64,000 bases of DNA from Tenodera sinensis (Eukaryota > Arthropoda > Insecta > Mantodea > Mantidae). Positions 56,079 to 64,000 of this stretch are shown one piece after another. Made by a program: the position numbers and the translations under genes. Under the pieces are notes generated by a model. It did not search any database. It saw only the letters and a list, made by a program, of their open reading frames with translations, and was not told where the DNA came from. Numbering within the stretch: position 1 is the first letter of the stretch; each line of letters opens with the position of its first letter. The DNA is taken from assembly GCA_030765045.1 (NCBI GenBank), contig CM060962.1:145398525-145462524 (forward strand), given 5' to 3'.

Positions 56079-56148
56079 GAGATGGGCGCGCAGACCATTT
56101 TTAACTTCTTATCGATGTAACCTCAAAACATGTATTTCCGGTTTCTCA
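55195..56148 (+). repeat. Family X repeat, diverged, with a GC-rich insertion and (GA)n
   Basis: Plus-oriented, immediately after the minus-oriented copy (tail-to-tail). ACTATAATCGAGATAAACGT, AAACGATAGTCAGATCTTAA, AATACCTCGTAAACGGTTAA and CATACATTTTATTAGTCATG follow the X order. At about 55750-55905 an unrelated GC-rich block interrupts it. The microsatellite is (GA)n at 55999-56082. It ends near AACATGTATTTCCGG. Confidence 0.65.
55750..55905. other. GC-rich insertion of unknown origin inside family X
   Basis: About 155 bp at over 60% GC (GACGCAGCGGTCGGGCGATA, GGTCGGTCAGGCGGCCAGCC) between two segments that are contiguous in other X copies. No box A/B, coding frame or target duplication could be made out. 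Confidence 0.5.
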
Positions 56149-56404
56149 CTCATATTATTTTCTTTATCAAGATTTATATTTAGTATATGTTGTATTATAA
56201 ACGATTTAATACATTTTATTGAATGAGAAATTGTTAGATTAAATTCACATCTTATTTCAGCGTGGAATACAATACTTCCACATATGTAATACATAGATAT
56301 AAATAGATACTAGAGAAGGTACAAACTGGATGGTAACATCCAAAAGGCTTTCTCTATTCATAAATCCTCTTATATCCCATCACACATAATTGGGTATTAT
56401 CCAT

Positions 56405-56650
56405 ACGAAAATCTTACGTGAATACGCACATGACTTTCTCTGCCCATGACAAATTACGTGTTCGTTATGTACTATAGTATTCATATCAAAAGTGGTTTTT
56501 CAATCCATGCTACGTTATTCGCGATGTATTACTTTTTCTAGCACCCACTTGTCATAGGTAAACAAGTATTGCACTCCACACAAAAATGTCTAGATCTTAC
56601 CATAAATACAAGTTTTGAGGTCCTCGAACCGAAGGTACGCGCGCGCTTTT
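56405..56650. repeat. Family X fragments (plus start, then minus start)
   Basis: CGCACATGACTTTCTCTGCC at 56426 is an X start in plus orientation. From about 56535, ACTTTTTCTAGCACCCAC, AAGTATTGCACTCCACAC and AAGTTTTGAGGTCCTCGAAC is an X start in minus orientation. The same head-to-head arrangement occurs at 5549-5735. Confidence 0.55.
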
Positions 56651-57596
56651 GAATAAGCACTCTTTGATATAAGATCCAGAAATGGACGATAACTTTGCTA
56701 ATCAGAATTAAAAAAACACAGACGCACATAGTATTGTTTTGACTTGTCTTCCTATGTTGCTGTTTAATAAGTGAACATTTTCCATGTGTGCACTGTACAC
56801 TGACACTGCTGCACAGGGGGAGACCGCACACCGAACGCGACAATCAATAATGCCAGCAACATGACGTAACATAGTGGAGTATAATACAAATCAGTGGGAA
56901 AACAAGAATAGCCGCACATCGGTCTGCGTCGTGCTGCCGACATGTCTCAAGTCTTCACAACCAGGTTCCACTAAAGCTTTCTTTGTGCGTTTCTGAGCAT
57001 GTAACCTGCAGGAGTGTCAGTAAAACTGAAACAAGATACGTTCAGGGACTTTTGTCAGCATGAGTGAGGAACAGATCAACACTGAGTGCAATTGATGGAG
57101 TAATATCCTATATCTAATAAAATTAACGTTACAATAATTATTTATTTAACACGTTATTATTGTTAGACTTAAATGTACGTAAATGTTATAAGTAGTCTTT
57201 AATCAGGGCTTAAAGCTTTCCTGTAGTTTGTCTTGTTTTCTTAAAAATGGAGAAATCCTCTGAAGCCGTTCTTTGTAGATTTCTGGGTACATTCGAAAGT
57301 ATGACTGGAATTTTATTGAAAGTTTTAATAAATCATGTGCTAAGACGCTAGCACCATGACAAATTAAAATCATAACCCCATTTTCTTTTCTTCCTGCTTG
57401 TCAATTTCAGCCAGATATCACTAAAGCTGCGTTTTCACTTGAGAAGGCCATGTCGACAGCTGATAATACCTGCTGTTGCAGTCGCGTAGATACTTCTCCG
57501 GTGTGCGACAAACAAGCGCATCGTATTGTAGCTGCTGCTGCTGCTGCTGCTGACGCGTTTGGTGTGCGACCTCCTTAAGACACGACTACTGCTTCG
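56651..57596. other. Unassigned spacer
   Basis: Nothing coding recognised. A CTG run (about 7 units) is at 57531-57553. Confidence 0.35.
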
Positions 57597-57612
57597 GCCA
57601 GACTTTAACCTG

Positions 57613-57860
57613 TTGTTGTTGTTGTTGTTGTTGTAGTGTTTAACGCCCGCTTTTACTACTACGGCACCGCAGGCGGTGACACTGATGATACATGAAGATG
57701 GAGCACCGGTGGAATGATATGGCGGGGGAAACCGGAGTACCCGGAGAAAACCCGCCCTGACGCCGCTTCGTCCACCACGAATACCACATGCGGGTCCCTG
57801 GGATCGAACCCGGGCCGCCTAGGTGGTAGGCGAGCGCGCTAACCGCTCGGCCACGGCGCC
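57613..57860 (-). mobile_element. tRNA-derived SINE with 16-bp target-site duplication
   Basis: On the minus strand the head is GGCGCCGTGGCCGAGCGGTT, with A box TGGCCGAGCGGT and B box GGTTCGATCC, followed by a body with GGTATTCGTGGTGGACGAAG and a tail ending GGGCGTTAAACACTACAACA and (AAC)n. GCCAGACTTTAACCTG occurs at 57597-57612 and again at 57861-57876: a perfect duplication. Pol III promoter, simple tail and duplication make this a clear SINE; the driving LINE is unknown. Confidence 0.93.
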
Positions 57861-58052
57861 GCCAGACTTTAACCTGAGTAGACCAAATACATCCAATACA
57901 ATTATTGTCAATAAGGAACCGTTTCGCCGAAAAAATTATAATTTGTGTCAAATAGTTGGAGCCATCTAGCTTCTTGACGAATGGATGTAAATATTCTTTT
58001 ATTTCATTATCTGTCTCACATACATTGTGTGAACAATGCTGTAATGCATTTC

Positions 58053-58314
58053 CATGGGCGTCGCAAAACGGGGACAAGGGGGGCGCCCCCCCCCCTTGGA
58101 AGTTGGTGAACTTAATGTGCAGCCAGTTACTGACTATTAAACTATTATCTTAATTTTGATGTAAAGAACAATTTTTATTTAGCACAAATGAATACGGTTA
58201 TCTGCAACAAATATTATAAATTTTGACAGTAAAATAATGATTTAATATTATATGATTGCAAATTTCCAATATGTGCCCCCCCCCCCCCTGGAAAAAAGTC
58301 TGCCGACACTCATG
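58053..58314. mobile_element. hAT-like MITE, copy 2 (262 bp) with perfect 8-bp duplication
   Basis: Ends CATGGGCGTCGCAAAACGGG and the inverse of CATGAGTGTCGGC. TGCATTTC flanks both sides (58045-58052 and 58315-58322). The interior aligns with copy 1 (TTGGAAGTTGGTGAACTTAA, TACTGACTATTAAACTATTA, CTGGAAAAAAGTCTGCCGAC). Non-coding, so it must be moved by a hAT transposase in trans. Confidence 0.93.
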
Positions 58315-58322
58315 TGCATTTC

Positions 58323-58868
58323 TACCTTAATTCGAATTAATTTAGTCACAATTTAATGTTAACGTGACGTTGCCAAATTTCTTTTAGAAATTAAACTTTG
58401 CATGACATTTTAACATTAAATTATAATATATAAAATTATCAGGGGCGCAGCGTCAATGGATGTGAAATATGTATTACATACTCTCTAATTTTCCTCAAAT
58501 TGATTGCCAAATTGGTGTTCATAATACTTTTGTGGTTCGGAATTGTTTTAATATCATTGAAAATGAAGCATTCCTAAATAGTATGATTTGAATTAGCGCC
58601 ACTCTGCAGCAGTATGTTCCGAAACAGAGCTTGGGTCAACAGCTGCAAGGAATTAGTGATGCGCGCTCAATCCACGGATGTACTGTGTTATTGTACATCT
58701 CATGTTAAGAATCGCGCTAACACTATTGGAGTAATTCGCCATTTGTTTTGTTTCTTGTATGGCGCTCTTCAACTGTGGATATTTGAGCATGATATGGATA
58801 CTTGGTTACTTTTGAAGCAAAACGCAGGCTAAGATTTACGTGGACTGTGGGACGACGGTGTGTAGACA
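58323..58868. other. Unassigned spacer
   Basis: AT-rich, then mixed. Short frames without motif. CAGGGGCGCAGCG at about 58441 resembles a hAT terminal sequence but has no partner. Confidence 0.35.
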
Positions 58869-59262
58869 GTAGAGGCCTGCACGGCCCGGCCCGAGCCCGA
58901 GAATAATCTAAAGGCCATGGCCCGGACTTGGCCCGAGCCCGATAGGCCATGGCCCGGGCCCGACCCGTGCCCGATTGTGCAATTTTCTTTTAAACAAAAT
59001 TATCCTGCAGTTATTGACAATATATTACCATTATCATCATTATCATCATCATTATTATTAATATTATTATTATTATTTATTAATGATATTGTATATTTGC
59101 TAAAATCCAATTTTCGTCCAAATACGCTAGCGAATGTTGGATACCTGCATAAATAACGTTAGTAGGTACATTGATATTGTTTTAAGATCATGAAAGTCTT
59201 AGAAATAACCATTTTTTCCAAGTTTGAAGAAAAGGTTATTGGTGTGATACTACCTTTTCTAT

Positions 59263-59412
59263 AAAAAGTCCCTTCAATGTCTTTGGTTACCAGTATCAAG
59301 TGCTGACGAGATATTTTTTTCTACATGTAACTTGGTTATAACAGACAGAAGGGCAATGAAAAATGAAAGTGTCACAGCTTGTTGTATGTTGCAATTTGGC
59401 GATCCTGACTGA
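59263..59412 (+). pseudogene. hAT transposase C-terminal dimerisation fragment
   Basis: LWLPVSSADEIFFSTCNLVI, then TDRRAMKNESVTACCMLQFG. It matches the hAT C-terminal motif (LPVSSADVERFFSxxNLVxTDRRxxMKxES), with the usual VERF changed to EIFF. Only about 45 codons remain in frame. Confidence 0.7.
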
Positions 59413-59459
59413 TGGGCAGTGACCCTGATGTATGATATATGTAGTGATTCATCTCATGA

Positions 59460-59461
59460 TG

Positions 59462-59528
<67 letters not shown>

Positions 59529-59530
59529 TA
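59460..59530. repeat. (ATA)n microsatellite
   Basis: About 23 ATA units with one GAT interruption, inside the hAT remnant. Confidence 0.97.
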
Positions 59531-60959
59531 ATAATAAAATAAACGTTTTAATTTAGAGAAATGCTGAACAATAATGTTGCAGTAACATTACTACAGCGTC
59601 AGTCACAAAACAAACTGTAATTGTATCACTATAAACATCGATGCTGTGTTTACACCTAAAGCAGGGGGAAACACGCGTTACTAGCAGTATAAAAGAATCA
59701 AATACGCCTTGGGTTCGACATAAGAATGTAAGATTTTATACGTGGAGTGAGTGAACGGATTGAGTAGTGAGAAATAATATAGTTACAAACCCTCTCATTC
59801 TGTGCTTTGACTAGCATCAGTAGCAGCATTTGAAACGTGTCGGCAGAATAATCATTTAGAATTCCTAGTAAAGAAATGCTGCCGTAATATTGTGCTATTC
59901 TCGACATTTAAACATTGGTGACCAAGAAATATCATACATTATTTTTTGCCCCCTAAGTGAATGTGCCGCTGAAATTTAGCACAAATCTCCCAAACCTTTA
60001 CATTTGTATTCCATGACTTTAAAAATACTAGGGACTTTAAATTCAAAATGTGTTTTGAGTTTTTATATTACAAATACTTGTAGTTGCATAATGTACCCTA
60101 AAAATGCAGAATAACAATGTTTTTCATTTTAAAATTTAAGCTTTTTGAAAATTATTTTTTCACCATATTCACTTTTTGAAAATGTCACACGATGCAGTTT
60201 TCATGCAATTCTTCGTGTCATTTCCAAAACACAAACAAGTAAATCTGTCATATACTTTTTTTTTCTTTTGAACGGTTTTGAGTTACTAAAGAAACTTATA
60301 AAACTTAATACTAGAACTTTCAAGCGACAAAATTTAAAAATTGTTGTCTTTTCAGCTGATGCTAATAAAACAAATTTGTACGATAGATTTGTACATTATA
60401 ATCAGATAAATACAATAGAACCTTAAAAATAGGCATTTAAAAAAATTCGTCGTGTAGAGCATTTGGCATAACATTATAAAATCCGGATTCAACATTTCGT
60501 AATTCGGAAACTGAAGGATATATCACACTAAAATTCAAAATCCTCTAATGCTGGCATAAGACAGCATTGAAAATAAATTTTCAGCTAACTTGGCTGAAAA
60601 ATTTTCAAAATCCATTTTCAGTTGTTTATTCCCTTAATTTTCAAGCCCGAGCCCGGCCCGAGCCCGACAAGCAGTTTTCAAATTAGGCCCGTGCCGTTGT
60701 TGCAACGAAAATCAAAATCAACTGTTATGTGATCGACAAACTCAACGTAAGAAGCTTCCAAACATTAAAATGCCTCTAAAAAGGAATATACAATTAAAGC
60801 AAATACACCAAAGGCCGCACTCAGTATTACGACGAACATTAACAAATGTATAAGGCATTCTAACATCAAAGTTTATGAAAGTGAGTCCTGATTATATCGC
60901 AATACTTCAAACAAATGTTTTGTCAATCTTTTTTCAAAAGAAAGACGAATTTGAAATTC

Positions 60960-61530
60960 CAGCGGTTCTGAAGATTTAAATAACATTTATAAGGCAGCCA
61001 TAAAACATAAGTCGTCTTGTAATCATATAATATGTGAGAAACAACTACAAATGTGCTGGATAACTTCAAAAATAGAATTTGCATTGAATAATCAGTATAA
61101 GCTCTCAGTTGAACAGCATAACAACGAAGTAGAAAAGAAGAGAGGTTCTTTCTCGTTTTGCACGGCCTGTGTGCTTTCTAGTAAAACACGCACTTGCTTT
61201 TCATGATCATAATGAGAACGAAGGATCTTAAAACAGAGGCAATTATATTGAATACTTAAATGGATTACCAATGCGTGACGCCTTTCTGAAAGAGCGCTTG
61301 GTAAAATCGACTGTTTTTCTTGCAACTTCACCTGATATCCAGAATGACTTAATTTCAAGTGTGAGTGCCGTCATGATATATGCAATTAAGAAACAAATTT
61401 CTGATGCTTTTTTGTTTCATTAATATTAGATGAAACTCCTGACATTAATAGTGAAGAACAACTCTGTACCGTTCGTTACATAAATGTTGACGGAAATGCT
61501 GAAGAGAGGTTTATTTGATTTACATACATA
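60960..61530 (+). pseudogene. Transposase-derived DUF4371-type domain (ZMYM1-like hAT) remnant
   Basis: Pieces in several frames: NNQYKLSVEQHNNEVEKKRG, NGLPMRDAFLKERLVKSTVF, LATSPDIQNDLISSVSAVMI, YAIKKQISDAF, LILDETPDINSEEQLCTVRY and INVDGNAEERFI. The DETxDxxSxxQLxxVxRYVNxxGxxxERFxGF pattern is the catalytic-region signature of DUF4371 hAT transposases. It stops at the SINE insertion; no C-terminal part is found beyond it. Confidence 0.75.
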
Positions 61531-61535
61531 TGTAG

Positions 61536-61760
61536 GCGGCGCCGTGGCCGAGCGGTTAGCGCGCTCGCCTACCACCTAGGCGGCCCGGGTTCGAACCCAG
61601 GGACCCGCATGTGGTATTCGTGGTGGACGAAGCGGCGTCAGGGTGGGTTTTCTCCGGGTGCTCCTGTTTCCCCCGCCATCTCATTCCACCGGTGCTCCAT
61701 CTTCATTCCATGTGTCATCAGTGTCACCGCCTGCGAAATGAGGCGTTAATTGCGGCACCA
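61536..61760 (+). mobile_element. tRNA-derived SINE, second copy of the 57613 family
   Basis: GGCGCCGTGGCCGAGCGGTT with the same A box, B box GGTTCGAACC and body (GGACCCGCATGTGGTATTCG, TGGACGAAGCGGCGTCAGGG) through CATCAGTGTCACCGCCTGCG. It reads on the plus strand and interrupts the DUF4371 remnant. The simple tail of copy 1 is replaced by unrelated sequence. Confidence 0.88.
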
Positions 61761-61862
61761 TTTCCGTTCGCTGATTTCGCTTGTGCATCGTTTGAAATCA
61801 GGTTGAGTTGAAGCCATTACCTTGCGTTTATTTGTTGTAGTAAGTTCATTAAGCAGTGAATT

Positions 61863-63733
61863 ATGGGTGGAGATGGACACAAAACTCCTAAAAAGAAAGG
61901 GAAATATATGTGTGTGTACCAGAAGAAGTGGGAAGAAACTTATGTATTAATCCAGTAAAAAATAATAATTATAAAGCGCATTGTTCACTTTGTAAGAGTG
62001 ACTTCAGCATTACACATGGTGGCAATACAAATGGTGCGCAGCACGGAAATACAGATGGACGCAAACATCAAGTTTGGAGAATTAGTAAGATACCCAGCTA
62101 TTTTCAGTCTTTGGTGAAAATGGTGAATCTGACAGAACTGCAGTGACCGAGTTAGCAGTGGTCTATCACACAATGAAAGATAACCAAAGTTACAGTTGCA
62201 TGGACTATACAAACTACAAACACTATATACTGTGATTCAGATGTAGCAAAAGAAATGCATTGCGGAAGAACGAATGTAGATTTTATTGCAAGAAATGTGA
62301 ACGCCAAGAATTGTGGGTGATTTTTTGGGTATACTAAATGATTAAAAAAAGTGCAGTACCTTTTCCTCTGTAGCTACAGATGTCTCTAACCACAAAAACA
62401 AAAAAATCGTTCCAGTAATTATCAGATACTTTGATCCTTTTATTGGTATACAAAACAAATTATTAGACTTTGTGAAACAAGCCGACAAGACTGCCATTAG
62501 CATCCACAAATTGATAAAAACAGTCTTCAAATACACTCTCTAAATGTAAATAATATAACAGCATATTGCGCAGACAATGCAAATGTAAATTATGGTAGTG
62601 CTAGTTCAATGATGAAGGTTTTGTGATGATAACGCGATGATGATAACGCAATATTTAAAGAAAACTGCACAAACCATATTATTCATAACAGTACTAAACA
62701 TGCTGTTGATGTGTTAGATGTAGATTTAGAGATGGTAGCCATTAAGGTTTATGGTCACTTTTCGGCATCGGCGAAAAGGAGGGAGGAATTGAAATCTTTC
62801 TGTGATTTTGTAGATAATGAACGGAGTGAAATCTTAAGGCATGCACCAACTAGATGGCTGTGCCTCACACCAGCTAGCTATTGATAGGCTGTTATATAAT
62901 TGGGAACTATTAACAAGTTATTTTCAAAGCACAAACGAAACCCTCAAGCCATTGAAACAATATTTTACTGATGAGTCAGATAAAATGTCAATGCTTGGGG
63001 CAAATCTACAATTTTTGTTTCTTATATACCTTGCAATTTCAGATTTAACTATCATGGAAACATTTACTGCTATTGAAGCTTTGCTGAGAAAGATATTGGA
63101 GAGAAAAGAAGATTTTTTTTGTGGGGGGGGGGGGGGGGGCGAGGAGTGCAGAGAGTTTAAATGTTAGGACCTGCCATTAAGAAAAAAATTCAAATTAATT
63201 TTGTTCAGTTCTAAAAATACAATATATTCACATTTGTTGAAACATTCAAACATTTCTGACAATGTAAAAATCCAATCCTTGCTCCCATTGACCTTGAAGG
63301 GTAATGTTAATTTTAAAGATTTTCAAAATATTCTTGTTCAGTTTGAGGTTGACACACATGAGGATAACCTGTATGATAAATTCTGTTATTTAAAATATGT
63401 AATAAGTTCAATAATTTCTATTGAGGGTAGCTATGTGAGAAAGTGGGTAACTGTGGTGACTGAAGTAACATCCAAAGGTATCGAAATCCATGAGATAAAC
63501 AAAATTCTTGGCTTTGTTCTCAGTATACCAGCATCCAACGCTCAAATTGAACAATATTTTCGTTAATGAACAACAACTGGCCTCATGATAGGAACAGTTG
63601 TAATGTAAACCTAATAAAAGCTGAATTACAAATTAGTGTCAATTTTGATTACACTTGTCAAGAATTTGTAGAGTATGCAAAATTTAAACGTAAACTTCAA
63701 GCTGATGCTAAAAGTGTACAAAAATACAAGTAA
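61863..63733 (+). pseudogene. hAT transposase, near full length but frameshifted
   Basis: MGGDGHKTPKKKGKYMCVYQ starts the reading. The BED-type finger AHCSLCKSDFSITHGGNTN with a later H...H follows. Then YHTMKDNQSYSCMDYT, SVATDVSNHKNKKIVPVIIR, YFDPFIGIQNKLLDFVKQAD (catalytic core), FCDFVDNERSEILRHAPTRW, then NWELLTSYFQSTNETLKPLK. The C-terminal domain is GFVLSIPASNAQIEQYF, a frameshift, then LMNNNWPHDRNS and a stop at 63731-63733. Motif order is complete (finger, core with TRW, dimerisation), but at least five frame breaks and a G-run expansion at 63117-63139 inactivate it. Confidence 0.82.
63117..63139. repeat. Poly-G run within the hAT transposase
   Basis: A stretch of 17 or more G after GATTTTTTTTGTG, inside the coding region, producing a frameshift to a short Gly-rich tail. 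Confidence 0.85.
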
Positions 63734-63857
63734 GTCCTGAGTACTTTGTTATAATTAATGTTGGTTTTTGTTTATTTTATGTGCAACTAGTTTAGGGATA
63801 TATTAATAATTAAGTATTTATAAACTTAACTAGTCTCCCTTATTTTGAAAAAAAAAT

Positions 63858-63870
63858 GTTGGCAACCCTA
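63858..63870 (+). mobile_element. Probable right terminal repeat of the hAT element
   Basis: GTTGGCAACCCTA after an A run. The inverse TAGGGTTGCCAAC matches the left terminal repeat CAGGGTTGCCAAC of the hAT derivative at 23595. It lies 125 bp past the transposase stop codon. No left partner was found near 61760-61862. Confidence 0.6.
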
Positions 63871-64000
63871 ACAGAGATACATCCAGAAAATAATATTGCG
63901 CAATTGAGATAAGGAACGAAACAAGGCAATCCCCAAAGCAGGCATAAAGTCAAAGGAAATCCAATCAGAACCAGGCATGTTTTCACGTCGTTTGCTGCTT
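63871..64000. other. Window end, unassigned
   Basis: Nothing recognised. Confidence 0.35.

Larger units (their letters stand above)
58870..60702 (+). mobile_element. hAT element remnant with GGCCCGAGCCCG subterminal repeats
   Basis: The left end is TAGAGGCCTGCACGGCCCGG, followed by repeated GGCCCG/AGCCCGA to 58975. The right end has AAGCCCGAGCCCGGCCCGAG at 60640-60670 and GGCCCGTGCCG near 60690. Between them are a C-terminal hAT domain (59263-59412), an (ATA)n run at 59460-59530, and unassigned AT-rich DNA. Target duplication not found. Confidence 0.65.

Noticed and set aside
61536..61620. Functional tRNA gene
   Set aside because: A and B boxes are present, but the 3' acceptor strand does not close and a SINE body follows; a second identical head at 57860 has a SINE duplication.

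Overview
This window is AT-rich nuclear DNA from an animal, most likely an insect. The evidence is one intron-interrupted exon matching neurobeachin/rugose, arthropod-type non-LTR retrotransposons (Jockey-like, I-like, R1-like and RTE-like), hAT and Tc1/mariner DNA transposons, several tRNA-derived SINE families, and many long dinucleotide and trinucleotide microsatellites. Nothing bacterial (operons, Shine-Dalgarno sites, CRISPR) is present. A large-genome hemimetabolous insect would fit, but I cannot name a species.

Layout. The only host coding sequence I recognise is at 50419-50577 on the minus strand. It is a 53-codon exon with the conserved N-terminal segment of neurobeachin (BEACH-domain protein; rugose in Drosophila) and ends in a consensus splice donor. 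Everything to its left (1-50418) is therefore probably the first coding intron of that gene, and everything to its right is promoter and upstream DNA. Both sides are packed with decayed mobile elements.

The dominant repeat is a non-coding family of about 0.9 kb, called family X here. Its ends carry the inverted motif ACTTTCTCTACT / AGTAGAGAAAGT. It occurs about 25 times in both orientations at 1.0, 1.7-5.5, 5.6, 6.8, 9.0-10.9, 11.5-13.5, 14.9, 18.0-19.0, 20.5-21.3, 22.2, 28.1, 28.7-31.0, 37.0-38.8, 39.5, 46.7, 53.6-56.1 and 56.4 kb. Most copies carry a dinucleotide microsatellite at one fixed internal position. X copies serve as targets: one holds a Tc1-like element that itself holds a second, oppositely oriented copy (three-level nesting, 1.66-5.52 kb); two hold 5'-truncated LINEs; one holds a 51-bp LINE tail with a perfect 13-bp target duplication.

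Other blocks are: two near full-length copies of one hAT element with 8-bp target duplications (15.7-17.9 and 31.1-33.4 kb); deletion derivatives of three further hAT elements (23.6, 26.3 and 27.2 kb); an 875-bp foldback made from a mariner-like transposase (24.9-25.75 kb); a MITE with 8-bp duplications present twice (26.4 and 58.05 kb); a Jockey-like LINE (19.2-20.35 kb); a 3.2-kb I-like LINE with RNase H (40.4-43.6 kb); an R1-like LINE fragment (51.7-52.5 kb); a SINE whose 5' end is a palindrome (36.8 kb); and a right-hand hAT cluster (58.9-63.9 kb) with a SINE insertion.

No transposon here looks autonomous: every transposase or reverse transcriptase has stops, frameshifts or truncation. 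The most interesting signals are structural: repeated birth of microsatellites inside mobile elements (including inside their coding sequence), long foldbacks able to make double-stranded RNA, and a LINE tail hairpin that also appears at the end of a SINE.
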